A stretch of 64,000 nt of DNA from Trebonia sp963843745 (GCA_963843745.1 CAWJLP010000021.1:620001-684000); one strand, 5' to 3'. Positions 41,418 through 52,223 are shown, counted from the first letter of the stretch. The notes: generated by a model not told the origin, from the sequence alone. Program-made: numbers and translations.

Positions 41418-42629
41418 ATGAGCATGGCACCAGGACGTCGCACGGCGCAGGCCGCCGCGGTGGCGTTCGGCGTGTTCACGCTGGCCGTCGGGCTGGCCAG
41501 CGTGCCGCTCGACCAGATGGCGCGTCAGCCAGGACCGAACGGGTCTTTGAGCCTCGCCTTCACCGTCGCGGTCATGGTCCCCGCGGTGGCGGTCGGCACG
41601 CTGCTGGCGGCCCGCAGGCCGCGCAATCCCATCGGATGGCTGCTGCTCACGGTCTTCCTGCTCGGGGTGTCGCCGGTGGGCAGCTACGCGATCATCGACT
41701 ACCGGATGCATCACGGGACGCTGCCGCTCGGCTCGGTCGCTGTCGTGCTGCTGTCCGCCTGGCCGGTGTGGCTGGTGCTCATCGCGATCATGGTGTGGGT
41801 GTTCCCCGACGGGCTGCTCCCGGCCGGCCGGTGGCGGCCGGTGGCCAAGGTCCTGGTGACCGCGGGGGTGGCGCTGGCCGTGGCCGCCACGGCCGCGGGC
41901 GCCGCCTCCGTCGCCGGGCACGCTGTCGTCGTCGACGCCACCGGCAACCTCGTCGATCACACAACCGGCCTGACCGCGGCCCTCCAGGGCTTTACCGCGA
42001 TCGGCGTCCTGATCAGCCTGCTGGTCTGGGCGGCCGTGCAGGTGCCCAGGTACCGGCGCGCTGACGACGAGCGGCGTCAGCAGCTCAAATGGCTCTACAG
42101 CGGCGCCGTCGTCTTCGTGGCGTCCCTGTTTCTCGCGGTGACGACCAACGACAGCGGGTCGGCCTGGAGCCTCGCGGTCAACGACGTCATCAGCCCGGTC
42201 GGCTTCGCGGTGCTGCCGTTCTGCGTCGGGGTCGCGGTGCTGAAGTACCGGCTGTACGCGATCGACAGGATCATCAGCCGGGTGATCTCCTACGCCGTGC
42301 TCAGCGCGGTGCTGGCCGGGGTGTTCGCCGGGCTGGTGCTGCTGGCCACCCAGGTGCTGCCGTTCCATACCCCGGTGGGGGTGGCCGTGGCCACGCTGGC
42401 GGCCGCGGCGCTGTTCACCCCGCTGCGCCGCCGCGTGCAGCGGGGGGTGGACCGCCGGTTCAACAGGTCCCGGTACAACGCCGAGGCGGTGATCGCGGCG
42501 TTCACCCAAAAGCTGCGCGGCACCGTCGACCTCGACGCGGTGTGCGACGACCTGGCCGCCGCGGTGGATCAGGCGTTCGAGCCGGTGCACGTCAGCGTGT
42601 GGCTCCCGGGACCCGGGCGAGCGCGTTAG
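41418..42629 (+). CDS. Multi-pass membrane protein resembling a histidine-kinase sensor region
   Basis: ATG 41418 (MSMAPGRR) is chosen over GTG 41364 because the residues before it lack hydrophobic character. The 403-residue protein has about eight hydrophobic segments. It then has a cytoplasmic stretch (PLRRRVQRGVDRRFNRSRYNAEAVIAAFTQKLRGTVDLDAVCDDLAAAVDQAFEPVHVSVWL) like the linker before GAF/kinase domains in actinomycete NarL-type sensor kinases. No kinase domain follows. Stand-alone proteins of this type are known, but the neighbouring LuxR remnant suggests a former two-component system. It overlaps the convergent MFS gene by 4 bp. Confidence 0.7.
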   Translation: MSMAPGRRTAQAAAVAFGVFTLAVGLASVPLDQMARQPGPNGSLSLAFTVAVMVPAVAVGTLLAARRPRNPIGWLLLTVFLLGVSPVGSYAIIDYRMHHGTLPLGSVAVVLLSAWPVWLVLIAIMVWVFPDGLLPAGRWRPVAKVLVTAGVALAVAATAAGAASVAGHAVVVDATGNLVDHTTGLTAALQGFTAIGVLISLLVWAAVQVPRYRRADDERRQQLKWLYSGAVVFVASLFLAVTTNDSGSAWSLAVNDVISPVGFAVLPFCVGVAVLKYRLYAIDRIISRVISYAVLSAVLAGVFAGLVLLATQVLPFHTPVGVAVATLAAAALFTPLRRRVQRGVDRRFNRSRYNAEAVIAAFTQKLRGTVDLDAVCDDLAAAVDQAFEPVHVSVWLPGPGRAR

Positions 42630-44062
42630 TCGCGAGCCGGCTGACCGGGGGCGGCGGCCGGGGAGGGCGTAGCCGCCGGCTCGCGGGAGCGCGCGGGGGA
42701 GCGGGCCAGCGCCACGAGGGCGACGCCGAAGGCGCCCAGGCCGGCCGCGATGAGGAACGACAGCCGGTAGCCGGCCACGACGTCGCCGGCCGCGGCGGCG
42801 GTCCGCGCGGCGGCGGCGGTCGCGAGCACGGCCAGGCCCACGGCCGCGCCGACCTGCTGGCCGGTGGTGAACATCGCGCCGGCGATGCCCTGGTCCCTGC
42901 CGTGCACGCCGGTGGTGATCGCGACCGACGCGGCGGGCAGCGACAGGCCGATGGACAGCGAGGTGAGCAGCAGGCCAGGCAGCACGCCGGTCAGGTAGCC
43001 GGAGTGCCCGGTGATCATGAAGGCCAGCCAGAGCTGCCCTGCCGTCATGATCACCAGCCCGGCGAGCAGCACCGGGCGAGCGCCGAACCTGGTGAGCAGC
43101 CGCCGGGTGACCAGCGTGGACGTGAGCACCACGGTGAGCGTCGACGGGAGCAGGCCAAGACCGGTCTGCACCGGGGTGAAGTGGTGGACCTTCTGCAGGT
43201 AGAGGGACAGGAAGTACACGTAACCGGCCAGGATCGCGCCCAACAGCAGCATCGCCGCGACAGCGGCGCGGCGGGCCGGCGCCGCGAGCAGGGACGGCGG
43301 GATCATGGGAGCCGGGAGCTTACGTTCCGAATAAATGAAAGCAAGAGCCAGCACGACAGCCGTCACCAGCGCGGCGGCGCTCGCCGGGCTGCCGAACCCG
43401 TGCTGCTGGCCCTCGGTCAGGCCGTAGATGAGCGCGGCGATCGCGCCGGTGACGAGGGCCGCGCCGCGGATGCCGACCTTGCCGCCGCCCGCGGCGGTGC
43501 CCGCGGGCAGCCGGGGCACGAAAGCGAGCAGCAGCGCGATCAGCGGCGGGTTGACCAGGAAGACCGCCCGCCAGCCGAGGTACTGGGTGAGCAGGCCGCC
43601 GGCGATGATCCCGGTGGTCGCGCCGCCAGCGGTGGACGCCTGCCAGAGGGCGAGCGCCCGGTTGCGCGCCTGGCCTTCGGGGCTGGCGGTGGTGAGCAGC
43701 GACAGCGCCGCGGGCGAGGCGAGCGCGGCGGCCGCGCCCTGCACCATCCTGGCGACGATCAGCATGGCCGGCCAGCGGGCCAGGCCGCAGGCGAGCGACG
43801 CGACAGCGAACAGCATCAGGCCGATGACCAGCAGCCGGCGGCGGCCGAGCAGGTCGGCGAGCCGCCCGCCGGCCAGCAGCAGCGAGCCGAACGTGAGCGC
43901 GTACCCGGTGACGATCCACTGCAGTTCCGCCGGCGCCATGGAAAGCTCGCGCTGGATCGTGTTGAGCGCGACGTTGACGATGCTGAAGTCGAGCTGGAGC
44001 ACGAACTGGACGGCGCAGATCACGCCCGTCGCGAGCACCGCGGCCCGTCGCGTTTGGTTCAC
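42626..44062 (-). CDS. MFS drug:H+ antiporter-2 (14-TM) type transporter
   Basis: GTG 44062 gives 478 residues with about 14 hydrophobic helices. Motifs are LDFSIVNVALNTIQREL, ELQWIVTGYALTFGSLLLAGGRLADLLGRRRL (motif A) and GAAAALASPAALSLLT, typical of the DHA2 family (EmrB/QacA). It probably exports hydrophobic toxins or a metabolite. FIYSERKL at about residue 244 carries the recurrent TTATTCGGAACG motif. The gene follows another MFS gene and a MarR regulator on the same strand. Confidence 0.9.
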   Translation of the reverse strand: MNQTRRAAVLATGVICAVQFVLQLDFSIVNVALNTIQRELSMAPAELQWIVTGYALTFGSLLLAGGRLADLLGRRRLLVIGLMLFAVASLACGLARWPAMLIVARMVQGAAAALASPAALSLLTTASPEGQARNRALALWQASTAGGATTGIIAGGLLTQYLGWRAVFLVNPPLIALLLAFVPRLPAGTAAGGGKVGIRGAALVTGAIAALIYGLTEGQQHGFGSPASAAALVTAVVLALAFIYSERKLPAPMIPPSLLAAPARRAAVAAMLLLGAILAGYVYFLSLYLQKVHHFTPVQTGLGLLPSTLTVVLTSTLVTRRLLTRFGARPVLLAGLVIMTAGQLWLAFMITGHSGYLTGVLPGLLLTSLSIGLSLPAASVAITTGVHGRDQGIAGAMFTTGQQVGAAVGLAVLATAAAARTAAAAGDVVAGYRLSFLIAAGLGAFGVALVALARSPARSREPAATPSPAAAPGQPARD

Positions 44063-44076
44063 CGTGGTTAACGGTA

Positions 44077-45813
44077 TCAGCCGCGCGCCACGCCGGATTC
44101 GAGCCGGGACTCGCTGGCCTCCGGGCTGGCCGGGACCCGGCGCTGGCCGCGCAGCAGCGACGCCAGGCCGGCCAGCACCGACAGGCCGGCCGAGACGCCG
44201 AACACGATGATCAGGCCGTTGTGGAACGGGACCTGCAGCAGGCTGGGGAAGAACGTCCGCCCGGTCAGTTCCGCCTGGCTGGACGCCGGCAGCTGAGCCA
44301 GCAGGCCGGGCCCGAGCAGGTGCTCGATCGGGTTCACGCCGAGCACCGAGGCGAACAGCGACGACACCGGCGGCAGGCTCGCCACCTGGTGCGCGGCGCT
44401 GGCGGGCACGCCCAGCCGGATCAGCCCATCGCTCAGCGTCGACGGCAGCGACCTGGACAGGCCGGCGATCATCAGCGTGAAGACCACGCCGATGGACACG
44501 GCGGTGCCGGAGTTCTGGAACGTGGCGCGCATCCCCGAGGCCGAGCCGCGGTCGCGCGCCGGGACGCTGCCCATGATCGAGGAGGAGTTGGGCGAGGCGA
44601 ACATGCCGCTGCCGATGCCGTTCAGCGCGACGAACGTGGCGAAGGCCCAGTAAGGGAAGTTGACGGGCAGCAGCATGAGCCCCACGAACGACGACGCGAA
44701 CACCGCCATGCCGGCCGTCGCGATGCCGCGCGACCCGAACCTGTCCGACAGGATCCCGGACACCGGCCCGGACACCAGGAACCCGGCGGTCATCGGCAGC
44801 AGGAAGATGCCTGCCCACAGCGGGGTCTGGTCGTAGTTGTAGCCGTGCAGCGGCAGCCAGATGCCCTGCAGCCAGATGATCAGCATGAACTGAATGCCGC
44901 CGCGCGCGATGGACACCAGCAGGCCCGCGATGTTGCCGGCCGTGAACTCGCGGATCTTGAACAGGCTCAGCCGGAACATCGGCTCCGCGACCTTGGTCTC
45001 GATGACCACGAACACCAGCAGCAGCGCTAGGCCCCCGATCAGCTCGCCGAGCACCACCGGGCTCTCCCAGCCCATCGAGTTGCCGTGATAGGGCTGGATG
45101 CCGTACGTGATGCCGACCAGGACCGAGCCGAGGCCGAGCGCGAACGTGATGTTGCCCCACCAGTCGATCTTGCCGCGGTGCCGTTCGCCGTTGTCGCGCA
45201 GCCGCAGGTAGGCCCACAGCGTGCCGAACACGCCGACCGGCAGGTTGATCCAGAACACCGCCCGCCAGTCCCAGGCGGCGAGCAGGCCGCCGGCGACCAG
45301 GCCGATGAACATGCCGGCCAGCGCGGCGATCTGGTTGGTGCCGAGGGCGAAGCCGCGGCGTTCTGGCGGGAAGGCGTCGGTGAGGATCGCCGCCGAGTTG
45401 GCCATCAGCATCGAGCCGCCGATCGCCTGCAGGAACCGCCACCCGATCAGCCACAGCGCCCCGCCGCTGCCCTGGAACGGGTCGAACGACAGCAGGATCG
45501 ACGCGACGGTGAACACCACGAAGCCCTGGTTGTACATCCGGACCCGGCCGAACATGTCGCCGAGCCGCCCCAGGTTGACCACGAGCACGGCCTGGATCAG
45601 CCGGTAGCCCATGATCATCCACAGCAGGTAGGTGATGTTGCCCGGCGCCAGCGGGTCAAGGTGGATGCCGCGGAAGATCGCCGGCAGCGCGATGATGACG
45701 ATCGAGCCGTCCAGCGCGGCCATGAAGATGGCCGCCGTCGTGTTCGCCAGGGCGATCCAGGCGTACCGGTCGGGCTTGGGGGCGGGTGGTCGCGGTGTTT
45801 TCGCTCCCGGCAT
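44077..45813 (-). CDS. MFS transporter, DHA2-like, 578 residues
   Basis: Starts at ATG 45813, overlapping the MarR stop by ATGA. It has the MFS pattern AALDGSIVIIALPAIFRGI, MIMGYRLIQAVLVVNLGRLGDMFGRVRMY and WRFLQAIGGSMLMANSAAILTDAFP, with 14 helices and an extended extracellular part near residues 440-500. DHA2 members with this length export drugs or lipophilic compounds. The MarR gene upstream suggests ligand-induced efflux. Confidence 0.92.
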   Translation of the reverse strand: MPGAKTPRPPAPKPDRYAWIALANTTAAIFMAALDGSIVIIALPAIFRGIHLDPLAPGNITYLLWMIMGYRLIQAVLVVNLGRLGDMFGRVRMYNQGFVVFTVASILLSFDPFQGSGGALWLIGWRFLQAIGGSMLMANSAAILTDAFPPERRGFALGTNQIAALAGMFIGLVAGGLLAAWDWRAVFWINLPVGVFGTLWAYLRLRDNGERHRGKIDWWGNITFALGLGSVLVGITYGIQPYHGNSMGWESPVVLGELIGGLALLLVFVVIETKVAEPMFRLSLFKIREFTAGNIAGLLVSIARGGIQFMLIIWLQGIWLPLHGYNYDQTPLWAGIFLLPMTAGFLVSGPVSGILSDRFGSRGIATAGMAVFASSFVGLMLLPVNFPYWAFATFVALNGIGSGMFASPNSSSIMGSVPARDRGSASGMRATFQNSGTAVSIGVVFTLMIAGLSRSLPSTLSDGLIRLGVPASAAHQVASLPPVSSLFASVLGVNPIEHLLGPGLLAQLPASSQAELTGRTFFPSLLQVPFHNGLIIVFGVSAGLSVLAGLASLLRGQRRVPASPEASESRLESGVARG

Positions 45814-46259
45814 CAGAGCTTCTCCGCCAGCCGCTCGAGCAGCGGCGCCGCGGCGAGCAGCAGGTCGCGTTCGGCGGCGGTGAACCCGTCGCGCAGCGCG
45901 GCGGCGATCAGCTCGGACCGCGCGCCGCGCCGGTCGTTCGCGAGCTGGCGGCCGGCCGCGGTGATCGACAGCACGACCCGCCTGCCGTCGCCGGGATCGC
46001 GCCGCCGCTCGATCAGGCCGCGCTGCTCAAGGGCGGCGAGCGTGGCGCCCATCGACTGCGGGCTGATCCGGTCCTGCTTGGCCATGTCGCTGGAGGTGGC
46101 GGGGCCGCCGCGGTCCAGCCGGCTCAGCGCGGAGGTCTCGGCGATGGTGAGCTCGCCGGGCAGGTGAGCCTGGCGCAGCTTCCGCACCAGCAGGCCAATG
46201 GCTACCCGCAGTGCCGCTGCCACTTCATAGTCATCCGTAACGGTCCCGGCTCTCTCCAT
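45813..46259 (-). CDS. MarR-family transcriptional regulator
   Basis: A 148-residue winged-helix protein: ELTIAETSALSRLDRGGPATSSDMAKQDRISPQSMGATLAALEQRGLIERRRDPGDGRRVVLSITAAGRQL. It is the first gene of the MarR-MFS-MFS operon, so it is likely an autorepressor released by an exported compound. A short CTTA-aactga-TAAG repeat at 46269-46282, next to its start, may be the operator. Confidence 0.92.
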   Translation of the reverse strand: MERAGTVTDDYEVAAALRVAIGLLVRKLRQAHLPGELTIAETSALSRLDRGGPATSSDMAKQDRISPQSMGATLAALEQRGLIERRRDPGDGRRVVLSITAAGRQLANDRRGARSELIAAALRDGFTAAERDLLLAAAPLLERLAEKL

Positions 46260-46402
46260 AATGCTCAGCTTAAACTGATAAGGCGTGGCTTACCAATTCG
46301 GGCCGGGACTGCACGGGACGCGCCTGTGGCGCGGGGGGCCGATACAGTTGGATCCCGCTTGTCGACCATCGGCCGCGAGCTTCCCCAGCCGTAGCGCGTA
46401 GG

Positions 46403-46452
46403 GATTTGTTCCTGTTTTCTGTCGTCAGGGCAGCAGAAAACAGGAACAAATC
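46403..46452. terminator. 19-bp perfect AT-rich inverted repeat
   Basis: Arms 46403-46421 (GATTTGTTCCTGTTTTCTG) and 46434-46452 are exact complements with a 12-base loop. It lies 11 bases after the stop of the RibD-like gene (minus strand) and upstream of the MarR start, so it probably terminates the glgX-RibD transcript. Like the repeat at 40563-40615 it is far more AT-rich than the genome. Confidence 0.7.
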
Positions 46453-46463
46453 GGCTGGGCCGG

Positions 46464-47210
46464 CTAGCTTTTCGCGACGTACCGGCAGAAGAGCTCGCCG
46501 TCGTCCGTCAGGACATGCGTCAGCGTCATCGGGCGCGCGGGGAACGGGGCGCCGGCGACGACGCGGGTCGGGCCCGGGCCGGCCAGCACCGGGGTGACGG
46601 TGAGGCAGAGCTCGTCGAGCAGGCCTTCGGCCGCCAGCTGGCCGAGCAGGTGCGGGCCGCCCTCGCAGAGCACCTGGCCGAGGCCGCGGTCCCGCAGCGC
46701 GGCCACCGCCTCCTCGAGGTCGACGGCCGTCTCGCCAGCCACGATCACGTCGGCGACCCGCGCCGCGGCCGCGCGCTGGTCGTCAGGCGACCCGGCGCAG
46801 GTGATCACGATCGTGCGCGCGTCCGGCGGCGCGTCGGTGAACAGCGGCGCCGCGAAGTCCAGCTCGAGCTTCCTGCTGACCACGGCGATCGGGACCGTCG
46901 GGGGCCGGCCCGCCCGCAGGTCCTCGAGCGACGGCCGGCGGCGGGCCGGCTTGTACTCTTCGGCGCGCGCGGTGCCCGCGCCGACCAGCACCACGTCCGC
47001 CAGCACGCGCAGCAGGCCGAACACCCGCATGTCGGCCGGCGTCGACAGCGCCGCCGTCCGCCCGTCGAGGAAACCCGCGCCGTCCGCGCTCGCCACCATG
47101 TTGGCGCGCAGCCAGCGCGGCCCGGGGAACTCATACAGCGCAGCCAGCTCGTGGTTGTCGAGTTCGGCGGCGGGCTGGTCCGCCGCGGGCGGCGGAAGCA
47201 GCACCCTCAT
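46464..47210 (-). CDS. RibD C-terminal-domain reductase (pyrimidine/dihydrofolate reductase-like)
   Basis: A 248-residue protein starting at ATG 47210. It has the DHFR-like RibD_C pattern: PRWLRANMVASADGAGFLDGR, DMRVFGLLRVLADVVLVGAGTARAEEY, then VLCEGGPHLLGQLAAEGLLDELCLTVTPVLAGPG. Stand-alone members use NADPH to reduce pterin- or pyrimidine-like substrates; some substitute for dihydrofolate reductase. It follows glgX, separated by tandem 17-bp repeats that each contain the ATGA stop/start sequence. Confidence 0.88.
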   Translation of the reverse strand: MRVLLPPPAADQPAAELDNHELAALYEFPGPRWLRANMVASADGAGFLDGRTAALSTPADMRVFGLLRVLADVVLVGAGTARAEEYKPARRRPSLEDLRAGRPPTVPIAVVSRKLELDFAAPLFTDAPPDARTIVITCAGSPDDQRAAAARVADVIVAGETAVDLEEAVAALRDRGLGQVLCEGGPHLLGQLAAEGLLDELCLTVTPVLAGPGPTRVVAGAPFPARPMTLTHVLTDDGELFCRYVAKS

Positions 47211-47257
47211 GACCGGGACCCCCTCATGACCGGGACCCCCTCATGACCGGGACCCCC

Positions 47258-47273
<16 letters not shown>
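47206..47273 (-). repeat. Four 17-bp tandem repeats spanning the glgX stop and the next gene's start
   Basis: The unit CTCATGACCGGGACCCC (plus strand) begins at 47206, 47223, 47240 and 47257; the last copy is partial. On the minus strand each unit contains ATGA followed by GGGGG. The glgX TGA is in the first unit and the RibD-like ATG in the last, so the stop and start are now 48 bp apart. Confidence 0.9.
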
Positions 47274-49378
<2,105 letters not shown>

Positions 49379-49564
49379 CAATCTCCCAACGCGGTACACC
49401 GCAAGCGCGGCAGCTTACCGGGTCAGGTTATGCGTTCTCGGGGCCGCGCGCCGGGCGTCCGTGCCAGGTGTTTCCCCGTCTGGAGCGGTTTCGTAACAGG
49501 TTGGCCGTAACGGTGTCATATCGCTACTTTCGTACGGTTTCGCGCTACGGGTACGGCGGTGCGG

Positions 49565-50446
49565 CTAGCGCCGGTAGCTGCCGTGCCGGAACTCGGCGGC
49601 GAGCGACGGGCGGGCGGGGCGCCAGCCGAGCTCGTCCCTGATCTTCGCCGCGGCGGTGCCCTGGTCGAGCAGCAGGACCTCGGCGAAGTAGTCGCCGAAG
49701 CGGGCTCGCGCCTCCTCGTCGGAGCCGGGGACGGCGCCGGGCGCGCCGACCGCGACGGCCGCCGCCTCGGTCAGTTCGGCGAGGGTCGAGTTCGTCCCGT
49801 TGCCGACGACGTAGTAGCCGTGCGCCGAGTCGTCTTCCAGGACACGCCGGAAGGCGTCCGCGAGGTCGGCGGCGTGCACCGTCGACCAGTGCTGCCGTCC
49901 CGAGCCGATCATGATCAGGTTCCCGGCCTCGTCGCGCGGAGAGCCGAGCAGCGCCCCGGGAATCGCGCCGCCGCCGTCGCCGTAGGCCGTGCTCGAGATG
50001 AGCACGGCGCCGCGCATGCCAGCCGCGCCGAGCACCCGGCGCTCGATGGGCGCCTTCCACGCCACCAGCGGGGGAGCGTTGAAGGGCGAGTCCTCGGTGA
50101 TGGCGGTGTTGGACCCGAAGACCCACAGGCCGCTGATCTCCAGGTAAGGCTTGCCCGTGCCGGTGAACGCCTCGAGCGCCGCGTCGACCACCGCGGAGTC
50201 CAGGTCCGCGCTGGTGGCGTCGCCGGGGCTCGCGGTGTGGATGGCCCCGTCGGCGTCGCCGAGCAGGCCCGCGAGCGTCGGGGTGTCGTACAGGTCGACC
50301 ACGGCCGGGGTGGCGCCGCGCGCCGCGACCTTGTCCGCCTGGGCGTCGTCGCGGACGAACGCCGTCACCTCGTGGCCGTGCTCGCGCAGTTCGGTCAGGA
50401 CGTGCGATCCGATGAACCCAGTGGCGCCGGTAAGTGCGATTTTCAT
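49565..50446 (-). CDS. NAD-dependent epimerase/dehydratase-like SDR protein
   Basis: A 293-residue extended short-chain dehydrogenase: N-terminal MKIALTGATGFIGSHVLTELREHGHEV (NAD(P) site), the DLYDTPTL acidic residue and VHAADLADAFRRVLED. The usual YxxxK is not clear, which places it near the NmrA/atypical group. The substrate is unknown. It is divergent from a MarR regulator across three palindromic operators, so it is probably induced by that regulator's ligand. Confidence 0.85.
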   Translation of the reverse strand: MKIALTGATGFIGSHVLTELREHGHEVTAFVRDDAQADKVAARGATPAVVDLYDTPTLAGLLGDADGAIHTASPGDATSADLDSAVVDAALEAFTGTGKPYLEISGLWVFGSNTAITEDSPFNAPPLVAWKAPIERRVLGAAGMRGAVLISSTAYGDGGGAIPGALLGSPRDEAGNLIMIGSGRQHWSTVHAADLADAFRRVLEDDSAHGYYVVGNGTNSTLAELTEAAAVAVGAPGAVPGSDEEARARFGDYFAEVLLLDQGTAAAKIRDELGWRPARPSLAAEFRHGSYRR

Positions 50447-50464
50447 GGTCAGTCAGCCTCCCGT

Positions 50465-50540
50465 TTGACTTGTCCGTTCAAGTCAAAGCTATGCCTCGAT
50501 GACTTGAATAGTCAAGACATATCACTTGAACGGTCCAGTG
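50465..50540. promoter_or_regulatory. Three MarR-type palindromic operators in the divergent promoter
   Basis: Three related palindromes occur: TTGACTTG-tccgtt-CAAGTCAA (50465-50486, perfect), CTTGA-atag-TCAAG (50503-50516, perfect) and CACTTGA-acgg-TCCAGTG (50523-50540, one mismatch). All share CTTGA half-sites. They lie between the SDR gene and the MarR-family gene, fitting autoregulation and control of the divergent enzyme. Confidence 0.8.
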
Positions 50541-50558
50541 AATGCTAGTCTTGGTGTC

Positions 50559-51056
50559 ATGGCAGAAGGAGCTCACCTTGTCCCCGGGGACCCCGCGGTG
50601 AAGTGGCTGACCGCGGCGGAACTCGACGCCTGGCTGTCCCTGGTCCGGCTGTTCATGTGGCTGCCCTGGTCGATCGATCAGCAGCTGCAGCGCGACTCGA
50701 ACCTGAGCATGGTTGAGTACCAGGTGCTGGCCATGCTGTCGACCCGCCCGCGGCAGACCATGCGGATGAGCTCGCTCGCCGAGGTCACCAACGCGTCGCT
50801 GTCCCGGCTGTCGCACTTGATCAAGCGCCTCGAGGCGCGCGGCCTCGTGCGCCGCGAGCCCGACCCGGCCGACGGCCGCTTCACCAATGCCATCCTGACC
50901 GAGCAGGGCCTGGAGACGCTCACAAAGGCGGCGCCCGCGCACGTCGCGCTCGTCCGGTCGCTCGTCATCGACGTCCTGTCGCCGGAACAGCTGCGCCGCC
51001 TCGGCCGGGACGCGGACCGCATCATGTCCCGGATCGACACCTCCGGCGCCACCTAG
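50559..51056 (+). CDS. MarR-family transcriptional regulator
   Basis: ATG 50559 is chosen because the longer frame from 50526 would run through the operator region. The 165-residue protein has a dimer region WLSLVRLFMWLPWSIDQQLQRDSNLSMVEYQVLAML and the winged HTH SLAEVTNASLSRLSHLIKRLEARGLVRREPDPADGRFTNAILTEQG. The three CTTGA palindromes upstream are its likely targets, along with the divergent SDR gene. Confidence 0.92.
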   Translation: MAEGAHLVPGDPAVKWLTAAELDAWLSLVRLFMWLPWSIDQQLQRDSNLSMVEYQVLAMLSTRPRQTMRMSSLAEVTNASLSRLSHLIKRLEARGLVRREPDPADGRFTNAILTEQGLETLTKAAPAHVALVRSLVIDVLSPEQLRRLGRDADRIMSRIDTSGAT

Positions 51057-51072
51057 GGCAGCCCCCGCCAAC

Positions 51073-51094
51073 GCCTGATAGCAGCAAGAAGCGG
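51073..51094 (+). repeat. Dispersed intergenic element, copy 6
   Basis: Matches the consensus except for GATAGCAGC in place of GATAACAGC. Confidence 0.8.
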
Positions 51095-51107
51095 CCCGAC
51101 CCGCCAC

Positions 51108-51155
51108 GATGATGGATACTTGTGCACCCTCTGGGGTGCCTAACTATCCACTATC
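51108..51155. terminator. Compound hairpin, second copy of the 32-bp core
   Basis: The inner stem GCACCC-tctg-GGGTGC and right arm are identical to those at 25159-25190. The left outer arm has drifted (GATGATGGATACTT), giving an imperfect outer stem. Confidence 0.7.
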
Positions 51156-51176
51156 TTTCCGCCGCCGCATCGTGCA

Positions 51177-51197
51177 GCTGATAACAGCAAGAAGCGA
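51177..51197 (+). repeat. Dispersed intergenic element, copy 7
   Basis: GCTGATAACAGCAAGAAGCG with a final A in place of G. Confidence 0.85.
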
Positions 51198-51234
51198 GTA
51201 GGTGCAGGGCCCGTCGACGTCGCGACCGGATTAC

Positions 51235-51276
51235 CGTGCGGGACCTGGCCCGGATTCTGGGGTGTTATCCCGCACG
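51235..51276. terminator. Inverted repeat upstream of the last element copy
   Basis: CGTGCGGGA (51235-51243) and its exact complement (51268-51276) flank a 24-base loop. It precedes the element copy at 51290 by 13 bp. Confidence 0.55.
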
Positions 51277-51289
51277 ATAATTCCGTCGG

Positions 51290-51310
51290 GCTGATAACAG
51301 CAAGAAGCGG
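51290..51310 (+). repeat. Dispersed intergenic element, copy 8
   Basis: Exact consensus, directly followed by GCGGGC-gga-GCCCGC, the same arrangement as copy 1. Confidence 0.85.
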
Positions 51311-51368
51311 GCGGAGCCCGCAGCCGCTTGCCGCTGGCGGGTCGCCACGGGCCCGTTCGGGATGACAG

Positions 51369-52223
51369 CTATGCCCTGGCCGCCAGCGGGGCGCACAGCT
51401 CCGCGGGGACGGCGGCCAGGTAGCGCTCCAGGACCACGTCCGCGATGTCAGGAGCGGCGCCGAGGACGGGGGAGACGGCGGCGGCTCCGGCGCTCAGCCC
51501 GGCGGCGCGGATCTTGTCGGCGAAGTAACCGGGCGCCAGCAGGTAGGTGGCGACCACCACCGGGCCCGGCGCGCCGCCGGCGAGCAGCGCCCGCACCGCC
51601 TCGTCCGGCCGTGGGCCGGCCGCCGATGCGTGCGCGGGCACGACCGCGTGCCAGCCGCGTGTCGCCTGCCACCTGGCGGCGAGGGCGGCGATCGTGGCAT
51701 TCGCCGCCGGGTCGGACGAGCCGGCCGCGGCGAGCACGACGCTGGTGCGCGACCGGGCAGCGGGGTCGCCCACGGGCACGCCGGCCTCTGACAGCCGCCG
51801 CTCCAGGGCGGCGAGCAGCAGCGGATGCGGCCCGAGCGTATCCGCGCAGCTCACGTCCAGCGGGACGGCGGCGCTGGCGGCGGCGAGCTGCGCGGGGATG
51901 TCGCTCTTGCTGTGGTAAGCGGCGGTGAGCAGCAGCGGGACGACCACGCACGCCCCGTCGCCGGCCGCGGACAGCGCTTGCGGCAGCGACGGTGCGCAGT
52001 GGTCGAGGAATGCCGCCCTGACGTCGAGACCGCCCAGGCCCCAGGCCACCGCCCGGTACCGCACCACCGCGATTAGCTCGCTCACGGTCGCCGCGGCCCG
52101 CGGATCCCGCGACCCGTGAGCCACCGCGACCAGCGGCGTGCGATGCCCCGCGACCCGGTTCAGGGCACCCCGGTTCAGGGCGACCTGGTTCTGGGCGGCG
52201 GGGTTCAGACGTGAATGCCGCAT
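51369..52223 (-). CDS. CbiX/sirohydrochlorin chelatase-like protein
   Basis: The 284-residue protein (ATG 52223) has two CbiX-type half domains. The first is PLVAVAHGSRDPRAAATVSELI with the catalytic His, then AFLDHCAPSLPQAL. The second is SVVLAAAGSSDPAANATIAAL. It would insert a metal (Fe or Co) into sirohydrochlorin; beside sulfite reductase, siroheme synthesis is the likely role. The first 25 residues are repetitive (NQVALNRGALNRV) and the true start may be later. It overlaps cysH by 19 bp. Confidence 0.85.
   Translation of the reverse strand: MRHSRLNPAAQNQVALNRGALNRVAGHRTPLVAVAHGSRDPRAAATVSELIAVVRYRAVAWGLGGLDVRAAFLDHCAPSLPQALSAAGDGACVVVPLLLTAAYHSKSDIPAQLAAASAAVPLDVSCADTLGPHPLLLAALERRLSEAGVPVGDPAARSRTSVVLAAAGSSDPAANATIAALAARWQATRGWHAVVPAHASAAGPRPDEAVRALLAGGAPGPVVVATYLLAPGYFADKIRAAGLSAGAAAVSPVLGAAPDIADVVLERYLAAVPAELCAPLAARA

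Larger units (their letters stand above)
51057..51368. other. 312-bp convergent gap with three dispersed elements and two hairpins
   Basis: Between the MarR gene and the CbiX-like gene, which converge, lie element copies at 51073, 51177 and 51290, the compound hairpin 51108-51155 and the inverted repeat 51235-51276. A GCGGGC-gga-GCCCGC hairpin (51307-51321) follows the last copy directly. No coding frame is supported. Confidence 0.8.
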
